Shown piece by piece: positions 16,868-26,511 of a stretch of DNA of 64,000 bases. This DNA is from Affinundibacterium nitidum (GTDB taxonomy: Bacteria; Pseudomonadota; Gammaproteobacteria; Burkholderiales; Burkholderiaceae_D). Position 1 is the stretch's first letter, and every line of letters starts with the position of its first letter. Where the stretch lies: the NCBI RefSeq assembly GCF_014284155.1, contig NZ_JACOFZ010000005.1, forward strand, positions 62,001-126,000. Direction: 5' to 3'. Position numbers and translations under genes: made by a program. Below the pieces are notes generated by a model that worked only from the letters and a program-made list of their open reading frames with translations, did not search any database and had not been told where the DNA came from.

Positions 16868-19093
16868 ATGTCAGACCATCTTGACGATGACGAGATACTG
16901 ATCGAGGAAGATCTCGATTCGCAATCACTGGCGAATATTTCTCAGCGTACCTGGAAGATCGCCATTGTCGATGATGATGAAGACGTACACCGCGCCACCG
17001 AATTTTCACTACTTGACGTCAAAATCTTGAATCGACGTCTCGAGTTCATTCACACTTACTCCAAAGCAGAAACCCATGAGCGCTTCGCAGTCGAATCCGA
17101 CATTGCGGTTGTGTTGCTTGACGTGGTGATGGAAACTGAACACGCGGGACTCGATTTAGTTTGTTTTATTCGAGATGAACTGAAATGGCGGGATACACGC
17201 ATTATCTTGCGGACTGGCCAACCGGGGTATGCGCCGGAAGAAGATGCGATACGTGATTACGATATCAACGACTACAAAACCAAGAATGAACTCACACGTA
17301 AGAAACTGCTTACTGCGTTAACTGCAGCAATTCGCTCTTATGATCAATTGCGAACCATCGAGGCAAGTCGTCGTGGCCTACATCAAATCATTACCTCGAG
17401 CGCTGCATTTTCAATGCAGGACGGAATTCAAGGTTTTGCCTCTGGTGTGATCACACAAATCGCTGCTTTATGTGGCGTCCCCTCAGAAGGTCTTTTGTGC
17501 GCACAGTCAGACGAAAGTGAGCAATCTGAGGGCAACTTCCGCTATAGCGTGATTGCATCTGCAGGCCAATATAAAAACTTGATGAATCGACCTGTTGATG
17601 AGATTGATAATCCGGTCATTCGTGATGCCTTGCGTCGAGCCTTAACGGAGCGTGTGTCTCTGTTCGAAGAACACAATATGACTTTGTATTTTTCTGGAAG
17701 AGGCAAGCGAGCGATCGCAGCTTTCATTGAACTTCCTTATGCGCTCTCGGATATCGATCATCAATTGTTGGAAGTGTTTTGCGCCAATCTTGGCGTGTGT
17801 CTCGACAATTTAGGCTTGGTTAGTCAATTAAAGAATTATGCTTTCCGCGATCAGCTCTTAATGCTGCCTAATCGTCTCAAATTTATCGAGAAAATTGGTG
17901 CTGCAATCGACACTGCACTTGGACATCAGATGGTGGTCTTGATTGATATCGATGACTTTGCTGAGATTAATGATGTACTCGGTCATCGTTATGGTGACTT
18001 ATTATTGCGAGCGGTCGCCAATCGTTTGCAGCAGTCACTAGGATCCTCCGTGTTCCTCGCGAGAATCGGTGGTGACGTGTTCGGACTATTGGGCGACGAA
18101 AGGACCTTGAAACCAGAAGCCCTGATGCGCTTATTTCATGATCCTTTCGTTATTGATGACACATCCCATAACGTTTCGATGTCGATGGGAATGGTTGCGC
18201 TCGATAATAACCAACAGACTGGCGCAGATGTTCTGAAGGACGCCAGTATCGCCCTCAAACGAACGAAGGGCTTCCAGCGTGGTTCATATACCTTGTTTAC
18301 GCGGGAGATGGGGGTAGAGATTCGTGAACGCTCCTTGTTGATGCAGCATCTGCACAAAGCTTTTGACGCGGAACGTTTGTATTTGATGTACCAACCTCAA
18401 ATCGAATTAAGTACGCGCAAAGTCGTTGGGTTTGAGGCCTTATTGCGCTGGCGTACGGATGAAGGGAAAATGATTTCGCCTACAGAGTTTATTCCATTGG
18501 CGGAACATTCAGGTTTGATTATTAGTCTTGGAGCATGGGTCTTACGTACCTCTTGTTTCACCATGCGACAACTGCTCGATGATGGATACCAACTTGATCG
18601 GATGGGAGTGAATGTTTCTGCGATTCAGTTCCGACAAGCGGATTTTATGCAATTGGTTAGCAATGCGCTGCGTGATAGCGGCTTAGAGCCGCATTACCTT
18701 GAATTAGAGATTACTGAGTCGGTTACCATGAATGGTGCCGCTGACTTTGAAGAGACGCTTGATAAGCTAAAGTCTATTGGCGTCCAGATTGCAATTGATG
18801 ATTTCGGCACAGGATTTTCCTCACTGAGCTATCTTGATAAATTGCCTGTAGACCGCTTGAAGATCGATCGCGCTTTCGTTAACCAAATTGATCACCAAGG
18901 CGGCCCAAGAATCGCCGAGCTGATCACTCAATTGGGTAAGAAGTTAGGACTGAAAGTGATCGCAGAAGGAATCGAAACGCAGGCGCATTATGAAGCCCTA
19001 CAAGCGATGCACTGTGATGAAGGGCAAGGCTTCTTGATCGCACGCCCTATGTTGGAAAGTGCGATTGCTTCTTGGATGACGGAGTGGAAATAA
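16868..19093 (+). CDS. Response regulator with DUF3369, degenerate GGDEF and EAL domains
   Basis: 741 residues. N-terminal receiver (IAIVDDDEDVHRATEFSLLD) with probable phospho-acceptor Asp85 in VVLLDVVMETEHAG, which carries the small insertion usual in DUF3369 proteins. A DUF3369 sensor-like region (about 170-320) follows. The GGDEF domain reads ARIGGDVFGLL near residue 400, so the catalytic E is lost and cyclase activity is unlikely. The EAL domain is intact: FEALLRWRT near 521, LEITESV, AIDDFGTGFSSL and DRLKIDRAFV. Likely a c-di-GMP phosphodiesterase controlled by phosphorylation; the cognate kinase is not adjacent. The ATG has a GGGGGC SD. Confidence 0.9.
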   Translation: MSDHLDDDEILIEEDLDSQSLANISQRTWKIAIVDDDEDVHRATEFSLLDVKILNRRLEFIHTYSKAETHERFAVESDIAVVLLDVVMETEHAGLDLVCFIRDELKWRDTRIILRTGQPGYAPEEDAIRDYDINDYKTKNELTRKKLLTALTAAIRSYDQLRTIEASRRGLHQIITSSAAFSMQDGIQGFASGVITQIAALCGVPSEGLLCAQSDESEQSEGNFRYSVIASAGQYKNLMNRPVDEIDNPVIRDALRRALTERVSLFEEHNMTLYFSGRGKRAIAAFIELPYALSDIDHQLLEVFCANLGVCLDNLGLVSQLKNYAFRDQLLMLPNRLKFIEKIGAAIDTALGHQMVVLIDIDDFAEINDVLGHRYGDLLLRAVANRLQQSLGSSVFLARIGGDVFGLLGDERTLKPEALMRLFHDPFVIDDTSHNVSMSMGMVALDNNQQTGADVLKDASIALKRTKGFQRGSYTLFTREMGVEIRERSLLMQHLHKAFDAERLYLMYQPQIELSTRKVVGFEALLRWRTDEGKMISPTEFIPLAEHSGLIISLGAWVLRTSCFTMRQLLDDGYQLDRMGVNVSAIQFRQADFMQLVSNALRDSGLEPHYLELEITESVTMNGAADFEETLDKLKSIGVQIAIDDFGTGFSSLSYLDKLPVDRLKIDRAFVNQIDHQGGPRIAELITQLGKKLGLKVIAEGIETQAHYEALQAMHCDEGQGFLIARPMLESAIASWMTEWK

Positions 19094-19106
19094 GCTTGTT
19101 GTTCGC

Positions 19107-19823
19107 TTATTTTTTCTGACCACGATAAGCGAGATAGCCTTTCGCCCGGAGTTCGCAGGCCGGGCAAGTGCCACAGCCATAACCCCATTCATGGAGTTGG
19201 CCCCGTTGTCCTAAATAGCAGGTGTGCGTATCTTCTCGAATCAGATTGACTAAAGCCTCGCCCCCGAGTTTTTCGGCTAAATTCCAAGTGCCGGCTTTGT
19301 CTATCCACATCAGCGGCGTTTCCAGACGCATACGAGTATCTAGTCCCAAATTGATTGCGACTTGTAGTGCCTTCATGCTGTCGTCACGACAATCTGGGTA
19401 GCCAGAGAAATCAGTCTCACACATACCTCCAACCAGCACACTTAAATTGCGGCGATACGCAAGTGTGGCCGCAGTGAGCATGAACATTAAATTACGTCCA
19501 GGTACAAAAGTATTGGGTAGACCATTTGCTTGCATCTGAATCGCGATGTCTTCGGTCATTGCAGTATGGGATAGTTGCGAGATAAGACCAAGATCAATCA
19601 TATGGTCTTCCCCTAAACGGCCATTCCATTCGGATTGAAGATGGCGAATTTTTGCCAAAAGATGTGGGCGCATTTCTAACTCGATCGCATGGCGTTGGCC
19701 GTAATGGAAACCAATCGTCTCTACATGTGAAAAATGATGTAATGCCCATGCCAGGCAAGTCGTCGAATCTTGACCACCACTAAAGAGGACTAGTGCGCGA
19801 CCATTGTTTGTTGTGTGAGTCAT
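19107..19823 (-). CDS. queC: 7-cyano-7-deazaguanine synthase
   Basis: 238 residues. Converts 7-carboxy-7-deazaguanine to preQ0 in the queuosine pathway, using ATP and ammonia. The PP-loop ATP site is [18 protein letters not shown] at the N-terminus. Zinc-binding cysteines are in [25 protein letters not shown] at the C-terminus. [14 protein letters not shown] is another family motif. It is the last gene of a minus-strand run with two DUF3108 genes; the 48-nt gap makes co-transcription plausible, although the functions look unrelated. Confidence 0.96.
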   Translation of the reverse strand: MTHTTNNGRALVLFSGGQDSTTCLAWALHHFSHVETIGFHYGQRHAIELEMRPHLLAKIRHLQSEWNGRLGEDHMIDLGLISQLSHTAMTEDIAIQMQANGLPNTFVPGRNLMFMLTAATLAYRRNLSVLVGGMCETDFSGYPDCRDDSMKALQVAINLGLDTRMRLETPLMWIDKAGTWNLAEKLGGEALVNLIREDTHTCYLGQRGQLHEWGYGCGTCPACELRAKGYLAYRGQKK

Positions 19824-19871
19824 AGTTGCAAAGTTAAAGTTGACTAAATTGGTTTCGGAACCAGTGGTGTG

Positions 19872-20627
19872 CTAGAGCTTTTGAATGCGACTTATTTTCT
19901 GTTCGATACGATCGCCATTGGCGTCGATAAAGTTGATGCGCACTGGATAGTAGTCGAACGCGGGTGCTAACCACAATTCTAGCTGTTGTCCGGGCGAGTC
20001 GACAGGTGGTGCTCGTAAAATATGCACTACGTCTAGGTCGCCCAAATCAGTGTGTATGCGCATCTGATCTTTAATTGTAAATATCCACGGATCAGCATCG
20101 TGAACGCCAGCGACGATCATTTTCCACTCTTGGCCATTGCTCAATTTACTGCCTGCTTGTCGAGCCAGAGTGACCACCTGCCAAGTGACGCTTAATCGAT
20201 CTTGTTCACCTCCACGCAGCGCTAGATCAGGTTCTCCACCTGAGAACTTAATCAATTTTGCTTGGCGTTCAAAAATGGTTTTCGTTTGCTCGCGTCGAAA
20301 ACGCTTTTCTACAAATTGTTCTGGTACTAGTCCTGATTCATTGATCGTGCCCTTACTGCTGCTCGTCAATATCTTGCCGAATAAAGTGACGCTGGTTTCG
20401 GAAAGTAAGTCATAGTTTTTGGTGTTGTTTACCCCATCGTTGATTTTCCAGGTGATTTTCGCCTCACCACTTACCGGAATACCTTTTTGGCTAGACTTAA
20501 TTTTGTAGATCAGTTCAGCAGATGGCGCAAGGTTGATACCATTTGCAAGGCAACTTGTGGAAAACAAGGCACAAAGAAAAAAACAAATGCATCGATATGC
20601 AGAGCGCGAGATAACGAAGTTGCTCAT
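19872..20627 (-). CDS. Exported DUF3108 protein (paralogue 1)
   Basis: 251 residues with a signal peptide (ICFFLCALFSTSCLANG). The mature part is a DUF3108 domain: EAKITWKINDG near residue 55, LSVTWQVVTLARQAGSKL near 145, and a C-terminus ELWLAPAFDYYPVRINFID. These segments are shared with the next upstream gene, so the two are tandem paralogues. Periplasmic location is expected; function is unknown. It begins five bases after the stop of its paralogue, clear operon spacing. Confidence 0.8.
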   Translation of the reverse strand: MSNFVISRSAYRCICFFLCALFSTSCLANGINLAPSAELIYKIKSSQKGIPVSGEAKITWKINDGVNNTKNYDLLSETSVTLFGKILTSSSKGTINESGLVPEQFVEKRFRREQTKTIFERQAKLIKFSGGEPDLALRGGEQDRLSVTWQVVTLARQAGSKLSNGQEWKMIVAGVHDADPWIFTIKDQMRIHTDLGDLDVVHILRAPPVDSPGQQLELWLAPAFDYYPVRINFIDANGDRIEQKISRIQKL

Positions 20628-20631
20628 GAGC

Positions 20632-21729
20632 TTACTGTGGCCTTACTTGTTTTTGTCTGAGTTCGACGACATTCTGTGTTGTGACGGTGCCGCTACTCTC
20701 GGTATTGCGAATCTGCACTGGATACCATGCTTTGGTGGGGGCGAGCCATACTTCTAAGCTGGAATTATAGGAGCCCGGACGAGGCGGTCGAATAAGGTGG
20801 ATCGTATCGAGCTTTCCTGTTTCTGGCTCTAATTTGCTATCAATTTTTTCCTCGCCGACGACAGTAAAAGTAAACATATGTGCATCGCGACCTTCAGCCA
20901 CTTGAATATTGATTTCTTTCCCGACGCTCAATTGTTTAGAGTCGGAGTTGCCAAGGGCGGCCAATTGAAACAGTACACTAACCGCATCTTGTGCGCCGTT
21001 CTCCATTGCCACCGTTTTATTGGAGGAGGAAAAAGTAATTGTTTTCTCTTCCGGATTGAAATGTATGGAAGTCATCGCTCGATTGCGTCGTGTATCGGTG
21101 CTGAGTTTTGGCACTAAACCTTGGGCGTCGATACTACCCTCGCTATTAATTTGCAACAAATTGACAGTTGTTAGTAATAAATCGATACCGACTTGTACCG
21201 ATGCAGAATAGCTTCCACCATCAGTATTCCAACTTATACTGCCAACGCCTTGGGTAGGGCTGCCGTTGACTTTGGTGTAGCTAACTTCCATTTTCATCTC
21301 GGCTGAGGGCGGAAGGCGCAGACTAAATGGCGTGGTCGCCGAGCTGGTGTCAACATTCTCGATAACGGTCTCCACGATTGGATCTGAAGTTTTCTCTGTT
21401 ATCTCATTGTCTGCAGGTGGCTTACTTTCGGTTTTTTTCGAATCTACTTCAACCGTATTTGCTCTATTTGCCCTGATTTGTTTCGAGACAGGAGCTCTTT
21501 TTGGTACTTGAGTGGCTTCTGTTTTCTTATTTTCAACGGCACTGGTTTCCGCTTGGAGTCGTACCGCTAAGGGCAAGGAGTTTTTTTCCACTTTTTTCGC
21601 CGACCAGTCTTTCCAGCCTGCTGATTCAAAAAAAATGAGATGCACAAGCACCGTTGCGCATAGAAAAGCGACGGTTCTCAGTAATTTTGATTTGAAATTC
21701 AGGTGCTGATTAAAAAAAGACGAGTTCAT
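20632..21729 (-). CDS. Membrane-anchored DUF3108 protein (paralogue 2)
   Basis: 365 residues from the ATG at 21729. The frame stays open to 22023, but the upstream part would overlap the divergent phaM gene and is Arg/His-rich noise. One N-terminal membrane helix (LRTVAFLCATVLVHLIFF) is followed by a Lys/Glu-rich linker (about 45-125), as in TonB-like or other periplasm-spanning proteins. The DUF3108 domain follows (SISWNTDGGSYSASVQV, AVSVLFQLAALG, LEVWLAPTKAWYPVQIRN). First gene of the DUF3108-DUF3108-queC run. Function unknown. Confidence 0.78.
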   Translation of the reverse strand: MNSSFFNQHLNFKSKLLRTVAFLCATVLVHLIFFESAGWKDWSAKKVEKNSLPLAVRLQAETSAVENKKTEATQVPKRAPVSKQIRANRANTVEVDSKKTESKPPADNEITEKTSDPIVETVIENVDTSSATTPFSLRLPPSAEMKMEVSYTKVNGSPTQGVGSISWNTDGGSYSASVQVGIDLLLTTVNLLQINSEGSIDAQGLVPKLSTDTRRNRAMTSIHFNPEEKTITFSSSNKTVAMENGAQDAVSVLFQLAALGNSDSKQLSVGKEINIQVAEGRDAHMFTFTVVGEEKIDSKLEPETGKLDTIHLIRPPRPGSYNSSLEVWLAPTKAWYPVQIRNTESSGTVTTQNVVELRQKQVRPQ

Positions 21730-21882
21730 AACCGTAGTGTAATCGTTCTGGGTTATTCTTGCGATAAGCATACCTATATCCGCACTTTGGATTGCAACGT
21801 GACTTGTAGTGATAAATGTATGCCGAAAGCGTAGAAAAGCCCTATTTCTATGAAAATCTGATTGAGAGCTTGGAGGAGTTGC

Positions 21883-22686
21883 ATGCAAAACCCTTTTCAA
21901 CCTGGTGCTGATGCCCAATCGGCGATGAATGATCCGCTTAACTTTATTCGCAAGTTGTGGGGCGACATGCAACTTCCGGGAATGGTGACGCCGACGATTT
22001 CTGTCGATGAACTTGATAAACAAATCAAGGACTTGAAGACGGTCGAATCGTGGCTAAATGTCAATATGAACATGCTACGGGGGACGATACAGGCATTGGA
22101 AGTTCAGAGAGCAACCATTACCGCATTGAAAGCAATGGGGGAAAGTTTCGCGCAAAGTGCCGGAACCCGTCCAGCCTCATCAGCGACAGAGTCAGATAAT
22201 CAACATGCGCAATGGCCGATGCACCAAAATGCAGGGGCTGTTAGCGAGGCGCAAGCCGATGTAGAGAATCAAATTGGCGATGACGACGAGGAAGATGAAA
22301 TTGCTAATGCATCCGATGCGAAAAAGGATGCTCCTTCCACCAAGGCACAAGCATCGACGCCGAACGAGGAAATGAGCGACGCTCCCAATGCTTATTCAAG
22401 TCCTGCTGCTTGGTGGAATGTGTTGCAAGATCAATTCAAGCAAGCCTTAGGCAATGCACTTAAAGACGAGCCAGTTGGCGAAGTAGAGAAGCCAAAGTCA
22501 AAGCCCAGCAAAAGCAAAGCACCTGCCAGCCGCACTACCGCCAAAGCCAAAGCTCCGGTTGCAACGGCAAAAAGTGCAAGGGCAAAAAGTGACCAGGCCA
22601 CGAAGGGTAATATAAAAGCAAGCGCGAAGAAGCCAGCTACGAAAGTAACGTCGAGCCGAGTAACAAAAAATGGGGTGAAGCGTTAA
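21883..22686 (+). CDS. phaM: PhaM-type polyhydroxyalkanoate granule-associated protein
   Basis: 267 residues from the ATG at 21883, which has a strong GGAGG SD at 21872-21876. The N-terminal region NDPLNFIRKLWGDMQLPGM and the following ELDKQIKDLKTVESWLNVN and GTIQALEVQRATI match the PhaM family. In Ralstonia eutropha (Cupriavidus necator), PhaM activates PHB synthase and tethers granules to the nucleoid. The last ~60 residues are Lys/Ala/Ser-rich (KAKAPVATAKSARAKS), as in DNA-binding tails of PhaM. The middle is acidic and low complexity. Indicates that the organism stores PHB. Confidence 0.82.
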   Translation: MQNPFQPGADAQSAMNDPLNFIRKLWGDMQLPGMVTPTISVDELDKQIKDLKTVESWLNVNMNMLRGTIQALEVQRATITALKAMGESFAQSAGTRPASSATESDNQHAQWPMHQNAGAVSEAQADVENQIGDDDEEDEIANASDAKKDAPSTKAQASTPNEEMSDAPNAYSSPAAWWNVLQDQFKQALGNALKDEPVGEVEKPKSKPSKSKAPASRTTAKAKAPVATAKSARAKSDQATKGNIKASAKKPATKVTSSRVTKNGVKR

Positions 22687-22713
22687 CAGGTTCTTTGCGC
22701 CTGTGAGAGAGAG

Positions 22714-22736
22714 GGAGTCGCCGACAATGCGACTCC
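22714..22736 (+). terminator. Possible hairpin terminator after phaM
   Basis: GGAGTCGC and GCGACTCC form an 8-bp stem with a 7-nt loop between convergent phaM and the glutathione peroxidase gene. There is no T-run, so intrinsic termination is doubtful; it may only stabilise transcript ends. Confidence 0.4.
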
Positions 22737-22772
22737 TCTGATAGATTTGATGTCAGGCACTACTCGTAGGAT

Positions 22773-23339
22773 TTATTTGCCTAAGGCTTTTTCAATATCC
22801 GCAACGAGACCTTTGTCATCAGGTGTGGTAGTGCTTGCGTAAGAAGCGAGTACCTTACCATTACGATCGATCAAATATTTGTAGAAATTCCACTTAGGTG
22901 TAGTGCCTGTTGCTTTGATCAACTGGGCATACAAGGGATTAACGGCCTCACCTTTGACAGATGATTTAGCAAACATAGGGAATTTCACCCCATAGGTGTT
23001 GTAGCAAAAATCCGCAATTTCTTTGCTTGAGCCTGGTTCTTGTTGGCCGAAATCATTGGATGGAAAACCTAAGACCACAAGGCCGCGTTGTTGATATTTT
23101 GCATACAAGGCTTCCAAGCCTTCGTATTGTTTGGTGAAGCCGCAATAACTGGCGGTATTGACCACAAGCGCCACTTTACCCTTGTATTGGCATAGGTTTT
23201 GTGGGGCATCGTCTTGCAGACGATTAAAGCTGTGCTTGAGAACTTCAGGACATGCATCGCTCGTTTGTGCCATAGCATTTCCAGAAAGACCGACGATAAA
23301 CATAGTGAGCAGTCCGAGACATTGTTTTTTGAAAGACAT
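22773..23339 (-). CDS. Exported glutathione peroxidase (Cys type)
   Basis: 188 residues with a signal peptide ending NAMAQ at about residue 25, so the enzyme is predicted to be periplasmic. The active-site motif is VNTASYCGFTKQYEGLE, with Cys in place of selenocysteine; GFPSNDFGQQEPGS and PKWNFYKYLIDRNG give the other conserved Gln and Trp/Asn residues. Bacterial enzymes of this type often use thioredoxin-like reductants instead of glutathione. Most relatives are cytoplasmic, so the leader is notable. Divergent from hldC. Confidence 0.92.
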   Translation of the reverse strand: MSFKKQCLGLLTMFIVGLSGNAMAQTSDACPEVLKHSFNRLQDDAPQNLCQYKGKVALVVNTASYCGFTKQYEGLEALYAKYQQRGLVVLGFPSNDFGQQEPGSSKEIADFCYNTYGVKFPMFAKSSVKGEAVNPLYAQLIKATGTTPKWNFYKYLIDRNGKVLASYASTTTPDDKGLVADIEKALGK

Positions 23340-23485
23340 ATTGACCCCCTCGTGATTAGAGTTCCGATCTTAACGTAAAATGTTGATCTTTGCAGATCAC
23401 TCAACAGTTCATCGTTTTAGGGCCATTGTCCCGGTCTGGAAGTGATCTAATTTCTTCATTGTTGCATCCCGCCCGAGAGTAAGTT

Positions 23486-23968
23486 ATGCCGAAGTTCGAA
23501 CAAAAAATGTGTAGCCGCGAAGAACTGAGTGAGCGAGTTAAGCTGTTGCCTAAACCAGTGGTATTGACCAATGGCGTCTTTGATCTTTTGCATCGTGGTC
23601 ATGTGACCTATCTCGCTCAGGCGAGAGAACTAGGTGCTTCCTTAGTCCTCGCAGTCAATACTGACGCCTCAGTTAAGCGTCTAGGGAAGGGCGACGATAG
23701 ACCTATTAATGCCTGTGAAGACAGAATGGCCGTGCTCGCCGCTTTGGCTGCGGTCGATTTGGTTGTGCCTTTTGACGACGATACCGCATTGCAAACGGTG
23801 GAAATAGCACGTCCCGATATCTACGTGAAAGGTGGCGATTATGATATGCATAGCATCCCAGAAGGCAAGGCGGTTTTAGCTTATGGAGGGCGAGTAGCAG
23901 CGATTGAGTTCGAACATGATAGATCGACTACTAAGACTTTGCTAAAGATGCGCTCCACCTCAAGTTAA
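23486..23968 (+). CDS. hldC: D-glycero-beta-D-manno-heptose 1-phosphate adenylyltransferase
   Basis: 160 residues. Nucleotidyltransferase with the motif TNGVFDLLHRGHV (HxGH) near residue 30 and YVKGGDY near 115. It transfers AMP to heptose 1-phosphate during ADP-heptose synthesis for lipopolysaccharide core. It matches the separate C-terminal half of enterobacterial HldE (also called RfaE2). The kinase half is not in the window. The start has a GAGAGTAAG SD. Confidence 0.93.
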   Translation: MPKFEQKMCSREELSERVKLLPKPVVLTNGVFDLLHRGHVTYLAQARELGASLVLAVNTDASVKRLGKGDDRPINACEDRMAVLAALAAVDLVVPFDDDTALQTVEIARPDIYVKGGDYDMHSIPEGKAVLAYGGRVAAIEFEHDRSTTKTLLKMRSTSS

Positions 23969-24108
23969 CTGTGGTAGAACAGAAAAATTTACGTGTAAAA
24001 GCATGACAAAACCTTTGGGCGGCTAGTGGCTTCGGGTAGAATTAAACGCTGAAACACTCACTTCCGAACCCGGTTTTGCAGGCGTAATGCCGTAAATAAA
24101 AAGTCGAT

Positions 24109-24882
24109 ATGGATCAGGTCAAAGCAATGCTCGCAAGTTTGCGAGAAAATTATCTGCGCGATTTACCCGGTCATATCGATGAAATCGAGCAGATTCTGCT
24201 CGAGCTAGAAAGAGAAGGTTTCGAACTCAGTATGTGCCGCGAGCTCTATCGTCAAGTGCATACATTAAAGGGTAGTGGTGGTACCTATGGCCTCGATTTT
24301 CTGAGCGATATCTGTCATCCATTTGAAGACTTACTCAGCGCGATTATCGAAACGCCGATGTTGACCAAGCAAGGTGCGATAGAACTCGGTTTGAAATATG
24401 TCGACCTGATGCGCAAGACTTGTTTTGTGTACTCGATGGATTCCGAACCAAGTGCCGACCTGAAATTAAATCTACATGCATTGCGTCAAACAGCGACGAA
24501 GAACTCGCACTCGGCGCTGATTGTCGAAGGCTCGGAAGTGGTACTCGGAATGATCAAAGATGCCTTAAAAGACTATGGATGTCGTGTTGAAGTTGCTCGA
24601 GATGGATATGCTGCTCTGGGGCGAATGTTATCGGAACCTTTTGATCTCTTAATCACGGGTCTCGAAAACAAGCGCTTAAACGGATTGGCGCTGATAAGTG
24701 CGGTGCAAAAATCTGGTTCTCGTAGTGGCAAGACCAAGACCATTTTGTTGACGACCAATCCTTTAACGAGCAATGCTGACTTGCCAGACTATGTGGTCAG
24801 GAAAAATGCAGAACTCAAAGTCCATTTCCGACAGATTGTCGATGAAATTTTCTTAAATGCGAAAAAAGCTCCGCCACCGTAA
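24109..24882 (+). CDS. Hpt domain protein with a degenerate receiver domain
   Basis: 257 residues. N-terminal Hpt domain with YRQVHTLKGSGGTYGL; His51 is the probable phosphorylation site. The C-terminal part (about 135-250) has the receiver pattern, but key residues are changed: the phospho-acceptor Asp position reads Gly184 (FDLLITGLENKRLNG), and the N-terminal acidic pair is VEGSE. The conserved Lys may survive in VVRKNAEL. It is thus predicted to relay phosphate through His51 while the receiver acts as a non-phosphorylated interaction module. It ends 11 nt from the convergent cheB, so a role with the che system is plausible but unproven. Confidence 0.8.
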   Translation: MDQVKAMLASLRENYLRDLPGHIDEIEQILLELEREGFELSMCRELYRQVHTLKGSGGTYGLDFLSDICHPFEDLLSAIIETPMLTKQGAIELGLKYVDLMRKTCFVYSMDSEPSADLKLNLHALRQTATKNSHSALIVEGSEVVLGMIKDALKDYGCRVEVARDGYAALGRMLSEPFDLLITGLENKRLNGLALISAVQKSGSRSGKTKTILLTTNPLTSNADLPDYVVRKNAELKVHFRQIVDEIFLNAKKAPPP

Positions 24883-24893
24883 AGCAACAGTAT

Positions 24894-25994
24894 TTAAACG
24901 TGTTGTTTTCCGTATTGTTCTATAGCACCAGCGATAGATTCCAGCGGTAAAATTTTATCAATAGCCCCCAGTTTGACAGCTTCTTTTGGCATTCCATAGA
25001 CCACACAAGTCTTCTCGTCTTGCGCTATCGTTTCGGCACCTGCCTCATGCATCTCACGTATGCCATGAGCACCGTCATCTCCCATCCCAGTCATGATGAT
25101 GCCAAACGCATTTCGTCCCGCGCATTTGGCAACCGATCGAAACAACACATCGACTGACGGGCGATGTCGATTGACTGGAGGCGCATCGAGAATTTCCACG
25201 TGATACTGCGCACCACTACGTTTCACTTGCATATGTCGTCCACCAGGTGCGACCAAGGCGCGACCAGGAATTACACGGTCGCCATTTTGCGCCTCTAAGA
25301 CCTCAATTTCGCAAATTTTGTTGAGGCGATCGGCGAAAGCAGCGGTAAATTTCTCAGGCATGTGCTGAACGATGACAATACCTGGAGCGGTGCGCGAAAG
25401 ACGAGTCAGCACTTGTTCTAAGGCTTGTGTTCCGCCTGTTGAAGTGCCAATGGCGACGAGTTGATCGGTCGTCGTTGACATGGCTGAACTTGACGTGTGG
25501 GCAGCTTCATGTGCTGGCATGACTTCATCGATCTTGAGTTTCGGTGGAATCGCTGTTGGCATGTTGGTCATCGCCCTGAGCCGCCGCATATCAGCAACAG
25601 CTGCACTCTTTACTGCTTGGATGATGTCGCCCGCATCCATTTCAAGGAAGGTCTTAAGACCTGCTTTAGGCTTGGTCACAATGGTTACCGCGCCGGCCGC
25701 TAGTGCTTGCATACTTGTCGCCGCACCCTTTTCGGTGAGGGTGGAGCAAATGACCACTGGTGTCGGCCTGATCGACATAATTTTCTTCAGAAAAGTTATG
25801 CCATCCATACGCGGCATTTCCACATCTAACACGATGACGTCGGGCCAGTTGGAATTCATTTTATCCATCGCAAAGATAGGATCTGACGCGGCAGCGATCA
25901 CGTCGATACAAGATTCTTTACTCAGTAGAGCGGTGAGTACTTGTCGTACCACCGCCGAATCGTCAACTACCATCACTTTGATTTTATCGCTCAT
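24894..25994 (-). CDS. cheB: Protein-glutamate methylesterase / glutamine deamidase
   Basis: 366 residues. Receiver domain with Asp57 in [13 protein letters not shown], a linker (about 125-175), then the methylesterase domain. The catalytic triad is Ser185 ([10 protein letters not shown]), His211 (IVQHMPEKF) and an Asp near 305 ([10 protein letters not shown]). It removes methyl groups from chemoreceptors during adaptation. Its start overlaps the end of cheD by 4 nt; last gene of the che operon. Confidence 0.97.
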   Translation of the reverse strand: MSDKIKVMVVDDSAVVRQVLTALLSKESCIDVIAAASDPIFAMDKMNSNWPDVIVLDVEMPRMDGITFLKKIMSIRPTPVVICSTLTEKGAATSMQALAAGAVTIVTKPKAGLKTFLEMDAGDIIQAVKSAAVADMRRLRAMTNMPTAIPPKLKIDEVMPAHEAAHTSSSAMSTTTDQLVAIGTSTGGTQALEQVLTRLSRTAPGIVIVQHMPEKFTAAFADRLNKICEIEVLEAQNGDRVIPGRALVAPGGRHMQVKRSGAQYHVEILDAPPVNRHRPSVDVLFRSVAKCAGRNAFGIIMTGMGDDGAHGIREMHEAGAETIAQDEKTCVVYGMPKEAVKLGAIDKILPLESIAGAIEQYGKQHV

Positions 25995-26485
25995 TCTTCA
26001 AGTACCCGATCCACGTGTTTAACCCAGACATCGCCCGACCAAAGGTCGAACATAATATTGCGATGTCCGTTTCCACCGAGGTGTTCAGATTTAATTTTGA
26101 AGCCATGTTGTGCCAAGAGCTCTCGGCCGATGGCAACATTTTGTTCGGATACTGAAAATACTCGTCTATCTTGGCCAGGAAATTGATTGCCTCCTCCAAA
26201 AATTTTGACTTCGTAGTCGTGCGCCGAGGTATTTGTTTTTCGAATTTCTTGCATAAATAAGTGAATCGTATCTTCAGCGTATTTACCGTCTAACTCATGG
26301 CCGTTTGTATGACGTTTGTTCTTAGGAAGCATGTAATGGCACATACCACCAATGTGCTTTTTAGGATGCCACATCGTAATAGAGACACATGACCCGAGAA
26401 TCGTACGTATGCGGGTTTCTCGATCACCAAAATAGAATTCTCCGGGCTGGAGAAAAATATCAATATAAAATCCTGGTTCGCTCAT
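25991..26485 (-). CDS. cheD: Chemoreceptor glutamine deamidase
   Basis: 164 residues. Deamidates receptor Gln residues and can interact with phosphatase or receptors. The catalytic Cys33 is in [12 protein letters not shown] and the His50 in [19 protein letters not shown] is the third family motif. Lies between cheR and cheB with a 4-nt overlap to cheB. There is no cheC or cheZ nearby, so phospho-CheY removal in this system is unclear. Confidence 0.95.
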   Translation of the reverse strand: MSEPGFYIDIFLQPGEFYFGDRETRIRTILGSCVSITMWHPKKHIGGMCHYMLPKNKRHTNGHELDGKYAEDTIHLFMQEIRKTNTSAHDYEVKIFGGGNQFPGQDRRVFSVSEQNVAIGRELLAQHGFKIKSEHLGGNGHRNIMFDLWSGDVWVKHVDRVLEE

Positions 26486-26511
26486 TACGTCGTGCCTTCT
26501 ATAAAAGCAAT

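Noticed and set aside
21730-22023. N-terminal extension of the membrane-anchored DUF3108 protein
   Set aside because: It overlaps the divergent phaM gene and its promoter and is Arg/His-rich; the ATG at 21729 directly precedes a normal anchor sequence.
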